A stretch of 64,000 bases of DNA from Phycisphaerales bacterium. Its GTDB lineage: Bacteria; Planctomycetota; Phycisphaerae; Sedimentisphaerales; Anaerobacaceae. Positions 8,022 through 16,271 of the stretch are shown in pieces. Within the stretch, counting starts at the first letter, position 1. Each line of letters opens with the position of its first letter. The notes beneath the pieces are model-generated. The model was not told where the DNA came from and ran no database searches. It worked only from the letters and a program-made list of their open reading frames with translations. The stretch lies in NCBI GenBank assembly GCA_020352215.1, contig CP070675.1, positions 4,772,084-4,836,083 of the forward strand, in the 5' to 3' direction. The position numbers and the translations under genes are program-made.

Positions 8022-8801
8022 ATGACGCTTATCAGTGAAGGAATAGAAACGGTCAGAGCGTTTGGGTTGCCGAGTGGCATCTCGCAAGGCGGTGATCATG
8101 TCGTGGCGCCGCGGGCGGCTCTCGTCAAGTGGCGATCGGGCCTGAGTGACAAGTTCCACCAGGTTTATGTCAACGGGCGATACGCCGGAGTAACGATTGA
8201 TTCTGAACAGAGGCAGATAGTCGTTCCGGTTCCCACATGTGGTGACAGGCCTATTCACATAGAGGCCTTTGGTATCGAGGCCAAGGATGCTCACGTCGAT
8301 TTTGGCGGCGAGATTGAACAGCCCCGGGCCGACTCCGGGCGTGTCAAGATTACTCTGCTGCGTAGTCAGGGCCTTCCGGCGGGTGCAACCGCCAACATCT
8401 ACTGTGACAATGGTACCGGACAGGTTGACTATGAGACGCCGGTCAACGATTCGCCGATAAGCATCTGGCCGAGCTGGCAGGACAAAGCGGGGTTTGCGAT
8501 GAGCACGTTTGGCCTCGGTGACTTCGGTTGGGATTCGGCAGCTGCCATAGGATCCGGAAAAGGCAGCTTCGGCTACGGGCAGTTCGGTCTCGATGCGGAT
8601 GCTATTGAGTGGGTGAGTGAGCCGATGTCCATGGGCAGTTACAAATTCGGCGTCAAGGTCACGGACAAATATGGCAATCAGAGTAATGCAAGCGAAATCG
8701 ACGTTACGACAACACCGGCAGCCACGCCTGCTGCCGGCCTAAGCGTCTCTTCGTTCGACAAGCACAGTAACAAGCTGGTGCTGAGCATGGTTGACGACTG
8801 A
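8022..8801 (+). CDS. phage virion protein with Ig/FN3-like module
   Basis: 259 residues, almost entirely beta-type, acidic, no signal peptide. An early segment HQVYVNGRYAGVTIDSEQRQ is typical of phage FN3-like appendage proteins. Around residues 125-142 it has ANIYCDNGTGQVDYE, and the last third has a YKFGVKVTDKYGNQSN strand pair like an FN3 domain. The same NIY-x-DN-x-TGQ-x-x-YE motif recurs in the LamG protein at 11345, so the two share a module. Likely a tail or capsid decoration protein; function inferred from context. Confidence 0.6.
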   Translation: MTLISEGIETVRAFGLPSGISQGGDHVVAPRAALVKWRSGLSDKFHQVYVNGRYAGVTIDSEQRQIVVPVPTCGDRPIHIEAFGIEAKDAHVDFGGEIEQPRADSGRVKITLLRSQGLPAGATANIYCDNGTGQVDYETPVNDSPISIWPSWQDKAGFAMSTFGLGDFGWDSAAAIGSGKGSFGYGQFGLDADAIEWVSEPMSMGSYKFGVKVTDKYGNQSNASEIDVTTTPAATPAAGLSVSSFDKHSNKLVLSMVDD

Positions 8802-8871
8802 GTATCCGGAGCGAACAGACGCGAGAATTCGCAGGTGCATCATCCAAATCTCAGAGAGAGGAAATATCACC

Positions 8872-9660
8872 ATGGGCGAGGTTTATCCATCAGACAATGA
8901 TTTGTTGAGTATACAATCCGACAGTGAAACCGGGGTCGAGTACATACCAACAGGTACGGCACCGTACTATCTGAATTTCAGGAAATTACTTTATCGGCTC
9001 TTGCTGGCAACACGAAGGGGCAACGATCTTCGGGTCTATGACGAAGGCGGATTGGATGTCGGCGTAAGGGCCGGCAAGTTCTGGCTTGGGACGCAGGTCG
9101 TTAGTTACGCGGGCTCATCCGGCAACGCATTGGCCGACGACAAGGCCAACATCTACGTCTACATCGATTCGGCGGCGAACCTTGTCATCAACGAATACAC
9201 CGGCTTTCCAAGTATGGCCACGACGCCGCATGTCAGATTGGCCATCGTCACTACTTCCAATGGAGACATCGATTCGATAACAGACTGCCGGACCGGACAC
9301 GGATTTGTGATTCCGTGGGGAGCTGGGGGGCTGACGCGGACGGTCGAGGCCCACGCGGCCGATGACACACTGACGGCTGCGGAGTCAGGCAGCGTCCACA
9401 GCAATCTCGGTGCAACGGCGACGGTCACACTTACTCTGCCGTCTTCGGCTCCGTCGGGGACGCAATTTACCTTTGCAGTACAGGCATCTGAGCAGTTGCG
9501 GGTAGACCCGGGCACGGCTGCGATAAGAGATAACAGCGGCCAGACTGCTGACAAGTACAAATCGGCGGGTGTCATTGGGGCGAGCTTGAGCATTGTGACC
9601 GACTCCAATGGTGATTGGGCAACGATCGCCAAGAACGGAACCTGGACCGAGGAGACGTAG
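8872..9660 (+). CDS. phage fibre-like structural protein
   Basis: 262 residues from the ATG at 8872, preceded by GAGAGAGGAAA. It begins with a short region (GEVYPSDNDLLSIQSDSE), continues with a beta-rich head (LDVGVRAGKFWLGTQVVSYA) and a repeat-poor middle (NIYVYIDSAANLVINEYTGF). The C-terminal half is Ser/Thr/Ala-rich (TATVTLTLPSSAPSGTQFTF) and resembles the distal part of fibre or lectin-like phage proteins. No enzymatic motif is seen. Placement among small decoration genes supports a virion surface role. Confidence 0.55.
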   Translation: MGEVYPSDNDLLSIQSDSETGVEYIPTGTAPYYLNFRKLLYRLLLATRRGNDLRVYDEGGLDVGVRAGKFWLGTQVVSYAGSSGNALADDKANIYVYIDSAANLVINEYTGFPSMATTPHVRLAIVTTSNGDIDSITDCRTGHGFVIPWGAGGLTRTVEAHAADDTLTAAESGSVHSNLGATATVTLTLPSSAPSGTQFTFAVQASEQLRVDPGTAAIRDNSGQTADKYKSAGVIGASLSIVTDSNGDWATIAKNGTWTEET

Positions 9661-9704
9661 TGAGGGATACGATAGTCAGAGTGCTTGATGAGGTATGAAT
9701 CGAA

Positions 9705-10160
9705 ATGGCCAACGAAATTCACGCAGACTACGAATCGGGCAACACGCTCTACGCGGTCGCTCGCGATGGTGCAGCAAAGGTCTGGTACGTTACCGGGCAA
9801 GTCTTTGAGGACTGGGGCACTGGCAGCCGCGACGCCGACGACTATGACATAGCCTTGGCGGATAAGGGCGGCGGCAGATACGTGGGAGACTTCGACAGCA
9901 GCATACCAGCGGGCCGATATACCATGCAGATATTCCTGCAGGCAGGTGCAAATCCCGCCGACACCGATAGCCTTGTCGGAGCCAGCCAGCTAATCTGGAC
10001 CGGCAGCGGTGTTCTGACCGTGGACAAGATACTTGCCAACAAAGCGGTCCAGAACAAAGTCACAGGGGCGATAAGCTACTACGATGACGACGGCGCGACC
10101 ATCATCCTAACACACACGCCTGATGACGGGGCATCGAGCATCACCAGGACACCGAGCTGA
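9705..10160 (+). CDS. small phage structural protein, beta-rich
   Basis: 151 residues. The N-terminal 105 residues form a beta sandwich-like pattern (NTLYAVARDGAAKVWYVTG; YDIALADKGGGRYVGDFDS; GRYTMQIFLQAG). The C-terminal 45 residues (VDKILANKAVQNKVTGAISY, then an Asp-rich loop) resemble the linker found at the end of phage fibre subunits. Similar proteins occur beside fibre genes in phage late regions. No specific family identified. Confidence 0.5.
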   Translation: MANEIHADYESGNTLYAVARDGAAKVWYVTGQVFEDWGTGSRDADDYDIALADKGGGRYVGDFDSSIPAGRYTMQIFLQAGANPADTDSLVGASQLIWTGSGVLTVDKILANKAVQNKVTGAISYYDDDGATIILTHTPDDGASSITRTPS

Positions 10161-10224
10161 TGAACCGTAGCCGGTCGGTTAAGCAGCAGATGTACGTCTC
10201 TAATTGAAATCAAGGAGTAATGAA

Positions 10225-10620
10225 ATGGGTGGCTTCTCAAATTTTTGGGAAAATGAGATATTGGATCATCTCTTCGGCAAAGGCAGCTACACGCCGCCGG
10301 CGATCCACGCTGGTCTGTCCACGGCAGATCCGGGAGATGACGGCTCGGGGCTAAGCGAGCCGAGCGGCAACGGCTATGCGCGCGTCCAGACATCGAGCAG
10401 TGATTGGAACGCTGCGTCGGGCGGCCAGCTCGACAACGCCAACGACATTACGTTTCCCGAGGCGACCGGAAGTTGGGGAACGATAACTCACTTTGCACTC
10501 TTTGATGCCGCCTCGGGAGCTAATATGCTTGCTCACGGATCGTTGAGCGAATCCAAGGCCATCGGCAGCGGAGATACGGCCAAGTTTGCTGCGGGTGATC
10601 TCGACGTGTCATTGGATTAG
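10225..10620 (+). CDS. phage tail fibre protein, Gp80-like
   Basis: 131 residues. The sequence has the recognisable pattern of small tail-fibre proteins: SNFWENEILDHLFGKGSYTP, then an AGLSTADPGDDGSGLSEPSG loop, NGYARVQTSSSDW, and a FPEATGSWGTITHFALFDA strand pair ending with an AAGDLDVSLD tail. These form short fibres or fibre caps that contact the host surface. The ATG at 10225 is chosen because AAGGAG lies 8 nt upstream; an earlier in-frame TTG at 10204 lacks such a site. Confidence 0.75.
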   Translation: MGGFSNFWENEILDHLFGKGSYTPPAIHAGLSTADPGDDGSGLSEPSGNGYARVQTSSSDWNAASGGQLDNANDITFPEATGSWGTITHFALFDAASGANMLAHGSLSESKAIGSGDTAKFAAGDLDVSLD

Positions 10621-10635
10621 GAAAGGGTTTGAAAG

Positions 10636-11010
10636 ATGGCAACAATCAGCAAAACCTGGAGTTCAGAAACAACGATCATGAACGCAGTCAGTGTGACGAC
10701 CGGTTCATACTCATCGGCTGTGGACCTTGAGACGAACGGCTATGAAGGCGCCCATGTGACGGTAGATGCGGATTTCCCCGCGAGCCCGACTGACGATCTG
10801 GAGGTGTACATCCAGGCGTCTCTCGACGGCAGCACGTGGGACGACACAGCTATCACTTCTTTTGTAGTCGACAACGGAACCGATCCCAACCAGGTTAGCT
10901 TCATAGTCAAAGATGTAGCACACTTCAGGCTCTACTGCAAACGAAGCGGCAGCACCGATACGATAGCCATTACTGCCAAGTACCAGGCATGGCGGTACCA
11001 GTCAACGTAG
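10636..11010 (+). CDS. small phage decoration or tail protein, beta-rich
   Basis: 124 residues, 16 nt after the fibre gene and in the same unit. The pattern of alternating strands (SSAVDLETNGYEGAHVTVDA, DDLEVYIQASLDGSTWDDTA, HFRLYCKRSGSTDTIAITAK) suggests a jelly-roll or Ig-like single domain as seen in phage decoration proteins that bind capsids or tails. No catalytic residues apparent. Function inferred from size, fold type and neighbours. Confidence 0.5.
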   Translation: MATISKTWSSETTIMNAVSVTTGSYSSAVDLETNGYEGAHVTVDADFPASPTDDLEVYIQASLDGSTWDDTAITSFVVDNGTDPNQVSFIVKDVAHFRLYCKRSGSTDTIAITAKYQAWRYQST

Positions 11011-11019
11011 GGAGTTATC

Positions 11020-11358
11020 ATGGCACACGTACACATTCGGGCGATTAAGCAAACGAAGATCGGCTGGGGCAACGTCAGTCTCGTTTATCACATTCCAATC
11101 GACAGTCCGGTCGCAGGCGTGGTGCCCACACCGGTAAGCACCATCGATGCGGAACTTGGTGACACTGAACGGGTGGCGCTTGCAGATAGGTCTTTAGTCG
11201 AGGCGACACAAAGAACGGCAGTGCTGCAGGCCCAGAGCAAAAGCGAGATCGTCGAAGCGATCAATGCCGATTGGAGAAACGTGAAAGCCGACTTCAATCA
11301 GCAATACAGATTCGAGCACAAATATCACGGGACCGTCATAGAAGATGCCACTAGTTGA
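11020..11358 (+). CDS. phage protein of unknown function
   Basis: 112 residues. A short N-terminal beta segment (MAHVHIRAIKQTKIGWGNVS) is followed by a mostly helical, charged C-terminal half ending NADWRNVKADFNQQYRFEHK. It overlaps the start of the LamG gene by 14 nt, so the two are probably translationally coupled, perhaps as partner subunits. I recognise no family. Confidence 0.45.
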   Translation: MAHVHIRAIKQTKIGWGNVSLVYHIPIDSPVAGVVPTPVSTIDAELGDTERVALADRSLVEATQRTAVLQAQSKSEIVEAINADWRNVKADFNQQYRFEHKYHGTVIEDATS

Positions 11359-13003
11359 ATCTATTCGAGGACTGCAGCTCAATCGGGCCCATCCGCTGGC
11401 GCGGGATCTGTTTGCATTCTGGCCGTGCTGTGAAGGCGCCGGGATGTTCTTGGGTGACATTTCAGGCAATGCCAGGCATCTTCAGGACGTAGTTGGCGCG
11501 CCCGCGTGGAAGCCGGGCAAGTTAGGCCACGTAGTACAGATATCGACAGGAACTAACGAGTACTTTTGCCGCGAAGGCGATTGTCCCGAGTCAACGCCTT
11601 TGACGATGGCCTGCTGGGTTATGACAACAGATGACACCGTGAGCCAATGCGCCCTGTGGGCTGGCGACCATGCGAGCACCAACGATTACTGGGCGCTGAG
11701 CTTGGACGGAACTGACAACGACCAGGTCAAAGCGATCGCCCGAAATATAGCAATGCGGTACGCGTGCGCTTCGAAGCCCTTCATGGCGCATACCTGGCAT
11801 CATGTTGCAGCGGTATTCGTTTCATCTACGCAGAGGCATGCCTACATTGATGGTGGCAACAGGGGAACGAATACAGAGTCTCGTGAGCCTGACATAGTCA
11901 ACACGCCGGCTGTTGCTTTAGGTGAACTGTACGATTCAACGCAGGCACTGCCGTTGTCCGGTCGGATCGCCATGGCCGGAATTTGGACACGGGCTCTGAG
12001 CGATGGCGAAATTTATCAGTTGTACAAAGAACCGTCTGTCATGTTCGAGCGCCGCCCCGGGCTGGCCTTGTTGTTCGTCGGGGCTGCTGAGATAGTCAAT
12101 CTGTCGGGGACCTCCGCTGCTCAAGCGACGGTATCCGGTGTTCTCGAAGCGGTCCGCTGCATCGCGGGTCAATCTGGTGGTTCCGCAAATGTCAGCGGTT
12201 CTCTTAATTTCATAGGTCAAGTTGTCCTTGCCGGAGCCACAGATGCGATTTCGGACCTGTCGGCGAAAATGGCAGTGACATTCACTGGGGCATGGTTCAC
12301 CGGTTCGCTACAGTTCTACAGAAATTGGCTTCTGGGCGCCCTCTTTGGCGGAATGACGGCGGAGGCACTTAGGCTCGGCACAGTTCTAAGTGGCGGCTGG
12401 TTCTGGATGCGGCACAATGGCTGCACCTCGCTCTATCGGGGGCCGAGCATGGAGCAAATTGACTTCGCCAACACGTTGGCTGTGGTTGAGTACGATGCAT
12501 CCGGGCTGTCACCACCAACCTACGTTGAACATGACAGTGGCTCGACATATTTCTACGTTGTTCGGCGGTTCAATGAGTGGGGCCACCACGAGTCTACGCT
12601 GTGTGCGGCTGTCAGAGTGGCGATAGGCTCGACAGGTGAACTTGCTGAGCCACAACCTAACGACATCTTTACCTTGGCCATCGAGCAGGCCGACGGCAAC
12701 AGAGTTGAGCTACTGTGGTTCTATTGTCCGCTACAACAGCAGTCGCGGCCGGTCCGTTTCAATATCTATTGGGACAATGAGACAGGCCAGATCGGCTACG
12801 AGAACGCAATCGGTAGGGTAAATTATAGCGGGCCCAGATTCTACACATACCGAAGTGATGCACTTGAGGCGGGCAGATACGTCTTCGCGACAAGAGCCGA
12901 GGACGCCGGCGGCACGGAGGATGAGTCCTTTGCAACGGTGCAAATAGATCTTGCTACAACAAGCCCGAGTGAAATCGAAATCTTAAGTGCCGAGGCGGTG
13001 TAG
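11345..13003 (+). CDS. phage appendage protein with LamG (concanavalin-like) domain
   Basis: 552 residues. The N-terminal 225 residues form a LamG/concanavalin A-like lectin fold: RAHPLARDLFAFWPCCEGAG, a DISGNARHL turn, TPLTMACWVMTTDD, TWHHVAAVFVSSTQRHAYID, and LSGRIAMAGIWTRALSDGEI. Such domains bind glycans and are common in phage fibres. Then comes a Ser/Ala/Gly-rich linker (about 240-285), a hydrophobic segment, and a C-terminal FN3-like module with RFNIYWDNETGQIGYEN, shared with the gene at 8022. The combination suggests a host-glycan-binding tail appendage. It overlaps the preceding gene by 14 nt and is followed 19 nt later by the hub-like gene. Confidence 0.75.
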   Translation: MPLVESIRGLQLNRAHPLARDLFAFWPCCEGAGMFLGDISGNARHLQDVVGAPAWKPGKLGHVVQISTGTNEYFCREGDCPESTPLTMACWVMTTDDTVSQCALWAGDHASTNDYWALSLDGTDNDQVKAIARNIAMRYACASKPFMAHTWHHVAAVFVSSTQRHAYIDGGNRGTNTESREPDIVNTPAVALGELYDSTQALPLSGRIAMAGIWTRALSDGEIYQLYKEPSVMFERRPGLALLFVGAAEIVNLSGTSAAQATVSGVLEAVRCIAGQSGGSANVSGSLNFIGQVVLAGATDAISDLSAKMAVTFTGAWFTGSLQFYRNWLLGALFGGMTAEALRLGTVLSGGWFWMRHNGCTSLYRGPSMEQIDFANTLAVVEYDASGLSPPTYVEHDSGSTYFYVVRRFNEWGHHESTLCAAVRVAIGSTGELAEPQPNDIFTLAIEQADGNRVELLWFYCPLQQQSRPVRFNIYWDNETGQIGYENAIGRVNYSGPRFYTYRSDALEAGRYVFATRAEDAGGTEDESFATVQIDLATTSPSEIEILSAEAV

Positions 13004-13022
13004 CCCTGCAGGACGAGAAATC

Positions 13023-14849
13023 ATGTCGAACAGAATCGACTTCTTTCAATCAGAGGAGACTCGGTTAGCTATTCCAGCGGCAACGCTTTCTGTCTTTGTC
13101 GAGGGGGCATTGTGTCCCGACCTCGAGGTAGTGGAGGTCGTGAGAGGCGGCTGGCCGGAGTTCGGCTGGGCCAGGCTCGCCTACAACCCGGCTGCCCACG
13201 CGGGAGCAACGGTAACGCCCATCGAGGATGTGCAGACGAATTTTGCGATGGGAAAGCCCATCAGCATCGAGCGCATCTACAATGGTATTCCGCCCGGCGT
13301 CTCTGCAGTCAATCTCGCTGTCTTCACCGGTCACATTGATGCGACCGAGACTCGCCTAGGACCCGAGGGCGCAGGGCTTGAGATCATCGCTCGGGACTTC
13401 AGTGCGACCATGCAACGCGAAACTGTCTACGGCCAGAGGGTCGGCAATTCTAACGGTACGAGTTTGCACTTGCCCGGTCTTGACACGATGTTCAATCCCG
13501 ACGGCAGGGCCAACGCGAGCCCGGCACCAGTGAATTTGGACGGCAAGAGCTATACCATGTTTTGTGCCGAGGTCTCGACGGGCGAATGTTGGAGCTACGC
13601 GGAGGTCATTGACTATATGCTCTGCGAATATGTCACTACAGGGCAACTTCATAAGCCCGACATTGAGCAACTGCGGAAGTTGACCGAAGACCAAACAGTG
13701 AGGGACCTGGATGTCACCGGGCTTAACCTGCTTGAGGCTCTGCAGCGATGCTGTGATAGGATCGGGCTCAAGTTCAAGTTCGTCCCCCGGCTTGTTCCAA
13801 CGGGTCCGTGTCAAGCGATTGTGTTCTACCGAGAAGGTCGAGGCAGATGCGTCGAATTGAACTGCCAGCGAGCCGGCGAGCAGTTCAGCATCTCCAGGAC
13901 AAACATTGCAGAACTCGACAGCAAGAAGAGCTTCTGGCCGGCGACGCACAAGTACATCGGCCAGGGTGACTTCAAAGTCGCCGAGGCAACGTTCGAGCTT
14001 GTCAAGGCCTGGGACCCGAGCCTCGAAGACACGAATTACGACAAGTTCTCGCCCTCCACCAACGCTGAGTTCTACAAGGTTCGCGATGTGTATCGCAAAT
14101 GGTGCCTTAACGAGGCTGGCGACTACAGCGGTGCCCCGTATGATCAAGGTGACGCGTTTGACTTCTCGAAGATCTTCGGCACAAGCAACTATGCTCGCAG
14201 GCGTAGACGGTTCTGGCCTTGCCTAACCGCCGACAAACAGAGCAGGTCCCTGGGTTACTATCTGCAGGTATCGTACGATGGCGAAAATTTCTGGCAGTAC
14301 CTTTATGCCTTCAACAATCTGCTCGAGGAGTGCGGGATATGGCTCAGCAGCGACCAACTCGACGTCGACACGTGGGTTGCGGCCCTGAAAGGTGTGCTAC
14401 GATTCAGAATCACTACTTCGGTCGTCAGCGACGAAAGGCTTAGCTGTGTTGTTACCGACGGACCGGTGAACTCAGTCGCTCCGGTAATCGAGCACGTGGT
14501 TACGCTACCGCGACAGTTCAAATACCGCAAGGTCTCAAGCCAGAGCATCTTTGCAGACAGCGACGATCAGACGCTTGGCGAATCTGATGAGGCCGACGAT
14601 TCAGCTGCTCTGTGCGAGTTCGTGCGCCAAAGGGCCTCGGCAGGTTCGGCAGCCATAGAGACAGTGGATATTCAGACGCCGATCCTCGAACTCGACTACC
14701 AGGTGGGCGACAGGGTGTGCATCGATCCGGCCAGTCGCGATCTGCTTTCGATACATAGTGACAATCGCAGCAAAGTCCATATAGAGCGCGTGCGAATGGA
14801 CTTTCGAAAGCAGTGTACGGATTTGAAGGTAGTACGGAAACGCAAATAG
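13023..14849 (+). CDS. phage tail hub / late-control-D-like protein
   Basis: 608 residues from the ATG at 13023; earlier codons up to 12987 overlap the previous gene and read as low-quality sequence. The N-terminal half has barrel-like beta segments (VEGALCPDLEVVEVVRGGWP; AVNLAVFTGHIDATE) followed by GLEIIARDFSA, a pattern like gpD/gp27-type hub proteins. A central part has LNLLEALQRCCDRIGLKFKF, as in hub proteins that join barrel domains, and the C-terminal part contains LDYQVGDRVCIDPASRDLL. Hub proteins link the tail tube to the baseplate. Fold assignment is by pattern only. Confidence 0.5.
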   Translation: MSNRIDFFQSEETRLAIPAATLSVFVEGALCPDLEVVEVVRGGWPEFGWARLAYNPAAHAGATVTPIEDVQTNFAMGKPISIERIYNGIPPGVSAVNLAVFTGHIDATETRLGPEGAGLEIIARDFSATMQRETVYGQRVGNSNGTSLHLPGLDTMFNPDGRANASPAPVNLDGKSYTMFCAEVSTGECWSYAEVIDYMLCEYVTTGQLHKPDIEQLRKLTEDQTVRDLDVTGLNLLEALQRCCDRIGLKFKFVPRLVPTGPCQAIVFYREGRGRCVELNCQRAGEQFSISRTNIAELDSKKSFWPATHKYIGQGDFKVAEATFELVKAWDPSLEDTNYDKFSPSTNAEFYKVRDVYRKWCLNEAGDYSGAPYDQGDAFDFSKIFGTSNYARRRRRFWPCLTADKQSRSLGYYLQVSYDGENFWQYLYAFNNLLEECGIWLSSDQLDVDTWVAALKGVLRFRITTSVVSDERLSCVVTDGPVNSVAPVIEHVVTLPRQFKYRKVSSQSIFADSDDQTLGESDEADDSAALCEFVRQRASAGSAAIETVDIQTPILELDYQVGDRVCIDPASRDLLSIHSDNRSKVHIERVRMDFRKQCTDLKVVRKRK

Positions 14850-14880
14850 ATCTCTTGTCATGCGGGAAGGGACACAACAA

Positions 14881-15204
14881 ATGGACGCAACAGAGAATCA
14901 ACAGTTGTTGGCCAGGCTCGCCCGGCAGGACTCACAGGCCAGGGGAGAGGTGTCGGTTGTCACCTCCCCTGGTGCAAGGGCATCGGCCTGGGCGGTCAGG
15001 GTCAAAAGTAAGGCTTCGTACAATGTCTACAACGTTCGTGCGGTGGTGATAGGCGATCCGGGCTCGCTTCCAATTGAGGTGGGCGACGAGACCCAGGCGG
15101 TAAACCTGGCTGAGTCGTTTCTGCAGCAAGGGGGACTGCCGGCAGGTACCTATGTCGTGATGTGCAGGGCCGGCAACAAGAACATCTTCCACGCAAAGCC
15201 GTGA
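14881..15204 (+). CDS. small phage protein of unknown function
   Basis: 107 residues from the ATG at 14881, preceded by GGGAAGGG about 10 nt upstream. A helical start (ENQQLLARLARQDSQARGEV) leads into a beta-rich domain (AWAVRVKSKASYNVYNVRAV; LPAGTYVVMCRAGNKNIF). It follows the hub-like gene and could be a baseplate or tail component. No family recognised. Confidence 0.5.
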   Translation: MDATENQQLLARLARQDSQARGEVSVVTSPGARASAWAVRVKSKASYNVYNVRAVVIGDPGSLPIEVGDETQAVNLAESFLQQGGLPAGTYVVMCRAGNKNIFHAKP

Positions 15205-15237
15205 GAAGGCTCGCAAGAAACTGAGGGAGACTTGCTG

Positions 15238-15477
15238 ATGTATGAGGCCGTACACCTGGGTGATGTCACCAAGCAAGCTATGGGTGTCATCGCCGAGCGA
15301 ATGTTCAAGGCTCGCCCGGAAATACCTGAGACCGAAAGGCAAGAGGTGAAAGATGCCTTGGGAAAACTCAAAGTCTTGGCGGTTCAATCGGCAGATAAAT
15401 CTGTCGATGCTGATGCAGTTAGCGTTCTTAGCAGCATTGATCGTAGGCAGTTGGGTCAATCTGCAAAGACAGCTTGA
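15238..15477 (+). CDS. small helical phage protein of unknown function
   Basis: 79 residues from the ATG at 15238, with GAGGGAG 9 nt upstream. The sequence MYEAVHLGDVTKQAMGVIAE and the charged helix around PETERQEVKDALGKLK look protein-like. After residue 40 the frame is overlapped by the next gene for 125 nt, and its last third (DADAVSVLSSIDRRQLGQSA) may simply be the shadow of that gene. Either the overlap is genuine or a frameshift has extended this frame. Confidence 0.4.
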   Translation: MYEAVHLGDVTKQAMGVIAERMFKARPEIPETERQEVKDALGKLKVLAVQSADKSVDADAVSVLSSIDRRQLGQSAKTA

Positions 15478-15631
15478 TCTGCTGCAACGGGATGTCACCG
15501 TACTGCTGGATTGCCAGAAGGACCTGCAATCCAAACTCGGCTCCCTGTCTGCCAAGAGCATCTCCTATGAATACCGCCTGCGGGCACTGGAAAAACGCGG
15601 CGATAACGATCTGGCTGAGGGATCCTTTTGA
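15353..15631 (+). CDS. phage inner-membrane coiled-coil protein (holin/i-spanin-like)
   Basis: 92 residues. A basic N-terminus (KSWRFNRQINLS) precedes one transmembrane helix (residues about 19-35, MLMQLAFLAALIVGSWV), then a coiled coil (NLQRQLDLLQRDVTVLLDC and onward) ends with EYRLRALEKRGDN. This topology fits an inner-membrane spanin or small holin-type lysis protein. AGAGGTG lies directly before the ATG, supporting the start even though it overlaps the upstream frame by 125 nt. The next gene encodes a lipoprotein, so the two may form a spanin pair; this is inference. Confidence 0.6.
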   Translation: MPWENSKSWRFNRQINLSMLMQLAFLAALIVGSWVNLQRQLDLLQRDVTVLLDCQKDLQSKLGSLSAKSISYEYRLRALEKRGDNDLAEGSF

Positions 15632-15651
15632 GCCTGACACGAAGGAGAGAA

Positions 15652-16257
15652 ATGATGGATGAGAAGCTGAGAACTCACAGTGAATATGCCTTAATGCTCT
15701 TTGCCTTTGCGGTGCTCGTCGGTGGCTGTGACAGCCTTCGGCTCGCGCCGAGCTTGCAGCAAAAGCAAAATGCCTGGCTGCACAACCGTACGGCGACAGT
15801 GGCAGCTGAGACTGCCAGGGCCGAGAACACATCGGAAAAGCTGCAAACGTTGACGAGGCTCGGTGAGCTACAGAGCAGGGCTTTCACAGTTGACTACGGC
15901 CTGCCTGATGAATTTCCACCCGCTGAGACCGTCGAGGATATCCTCGCTCAGTCAAGCTGGCAACTCGCCGAGACAGCGACGGTTCAATCTGCGGACAGGC
16001 CTGATCCCTGGCAGGTCGCCGACTCGATGCTTGAGTTAGGCATCGGCATTTGCGGTCTGCTCGGCGGCGTCTACGGAACCAGGGCGGTGCGTTTCTTGCG
16101 CCAAACAAAAACAAAGTCACAGGCCCTGAAGGAGATAATAACCGGCAACGAGCTTTTCAAGAAACAGAACAGCTCCCAGGCCGCCTCCTTCAAACAAGCC
16201 CACGCCAACCAATCAGCCCCGACCCGCCAGATCGTGGCCGAGGTGAAGGCGACCTGA
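15652..16257 (+). CDS. phage-encoded lipoprotein with second membrane segment
   Basis: 201 residues from the ATG at 15652 (a second ATG follows at once); AAGGAGAG lies just upstream. A lipobox FAVLVGGC puts the acylated cysteine near residue 26. A Gln/Ala-rich helical stretch (ETARAENTSEKLQTLTRLGE) follows, then a Pro-rich linker, a hydrophobic Gly-rich segment (LELGIGICGLLGGVYG) near residues 130-145, and a charged, disordered tail. With the preceding membrane coiled-coil protein it could act in lysis as an outer spanin, although outer spanins usually lack a second membrane segment. It is the last clear gene of the cassette. Confidence 0.6.
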   Translation: MMDEKLRTHSEYALMLFAFAVLVGGCDSLRLAPSLQQKQNAWLHNRTATVAAETARAENTSEKLQTLTRLGELQSRAFTVDYGLPDEFPPAETVEDILAQSSWQLAETATVQSADRPDPWQVADSMLELGIGICGLLGGVYGTRAVRFLRQTKTKSQALKEIITGNELFKKQNSSQAASFKQAHANQSAPTRQIVAEVKAT

Positions 16258-16271
16258 GCCTTGCCGCCGAG

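Larger units (their letters stand above)
3494..16257 (+). mobile_element. phage structural-gene cassette (prophage remnant or domesticated particle)
   Basis: Seventeen genes on one strand with tight spacing and several short overlaps run from portal to a spanin-like pair. The order portal - coiled-coil protein - major capsid - connector-like - fibre-like proteins - hub-like protein - membrane protein - lipoprotein is typical of a tailed-phage late region. Not seen are the terminase subunits, head protease, tape measure, sheath, integrase, repressor, replication genes and endolysin. No att repeats were found by eye at the edges. The flanks are an intergenic repeat on the left and decaying genes on the right. 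Confidence 0.75.
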
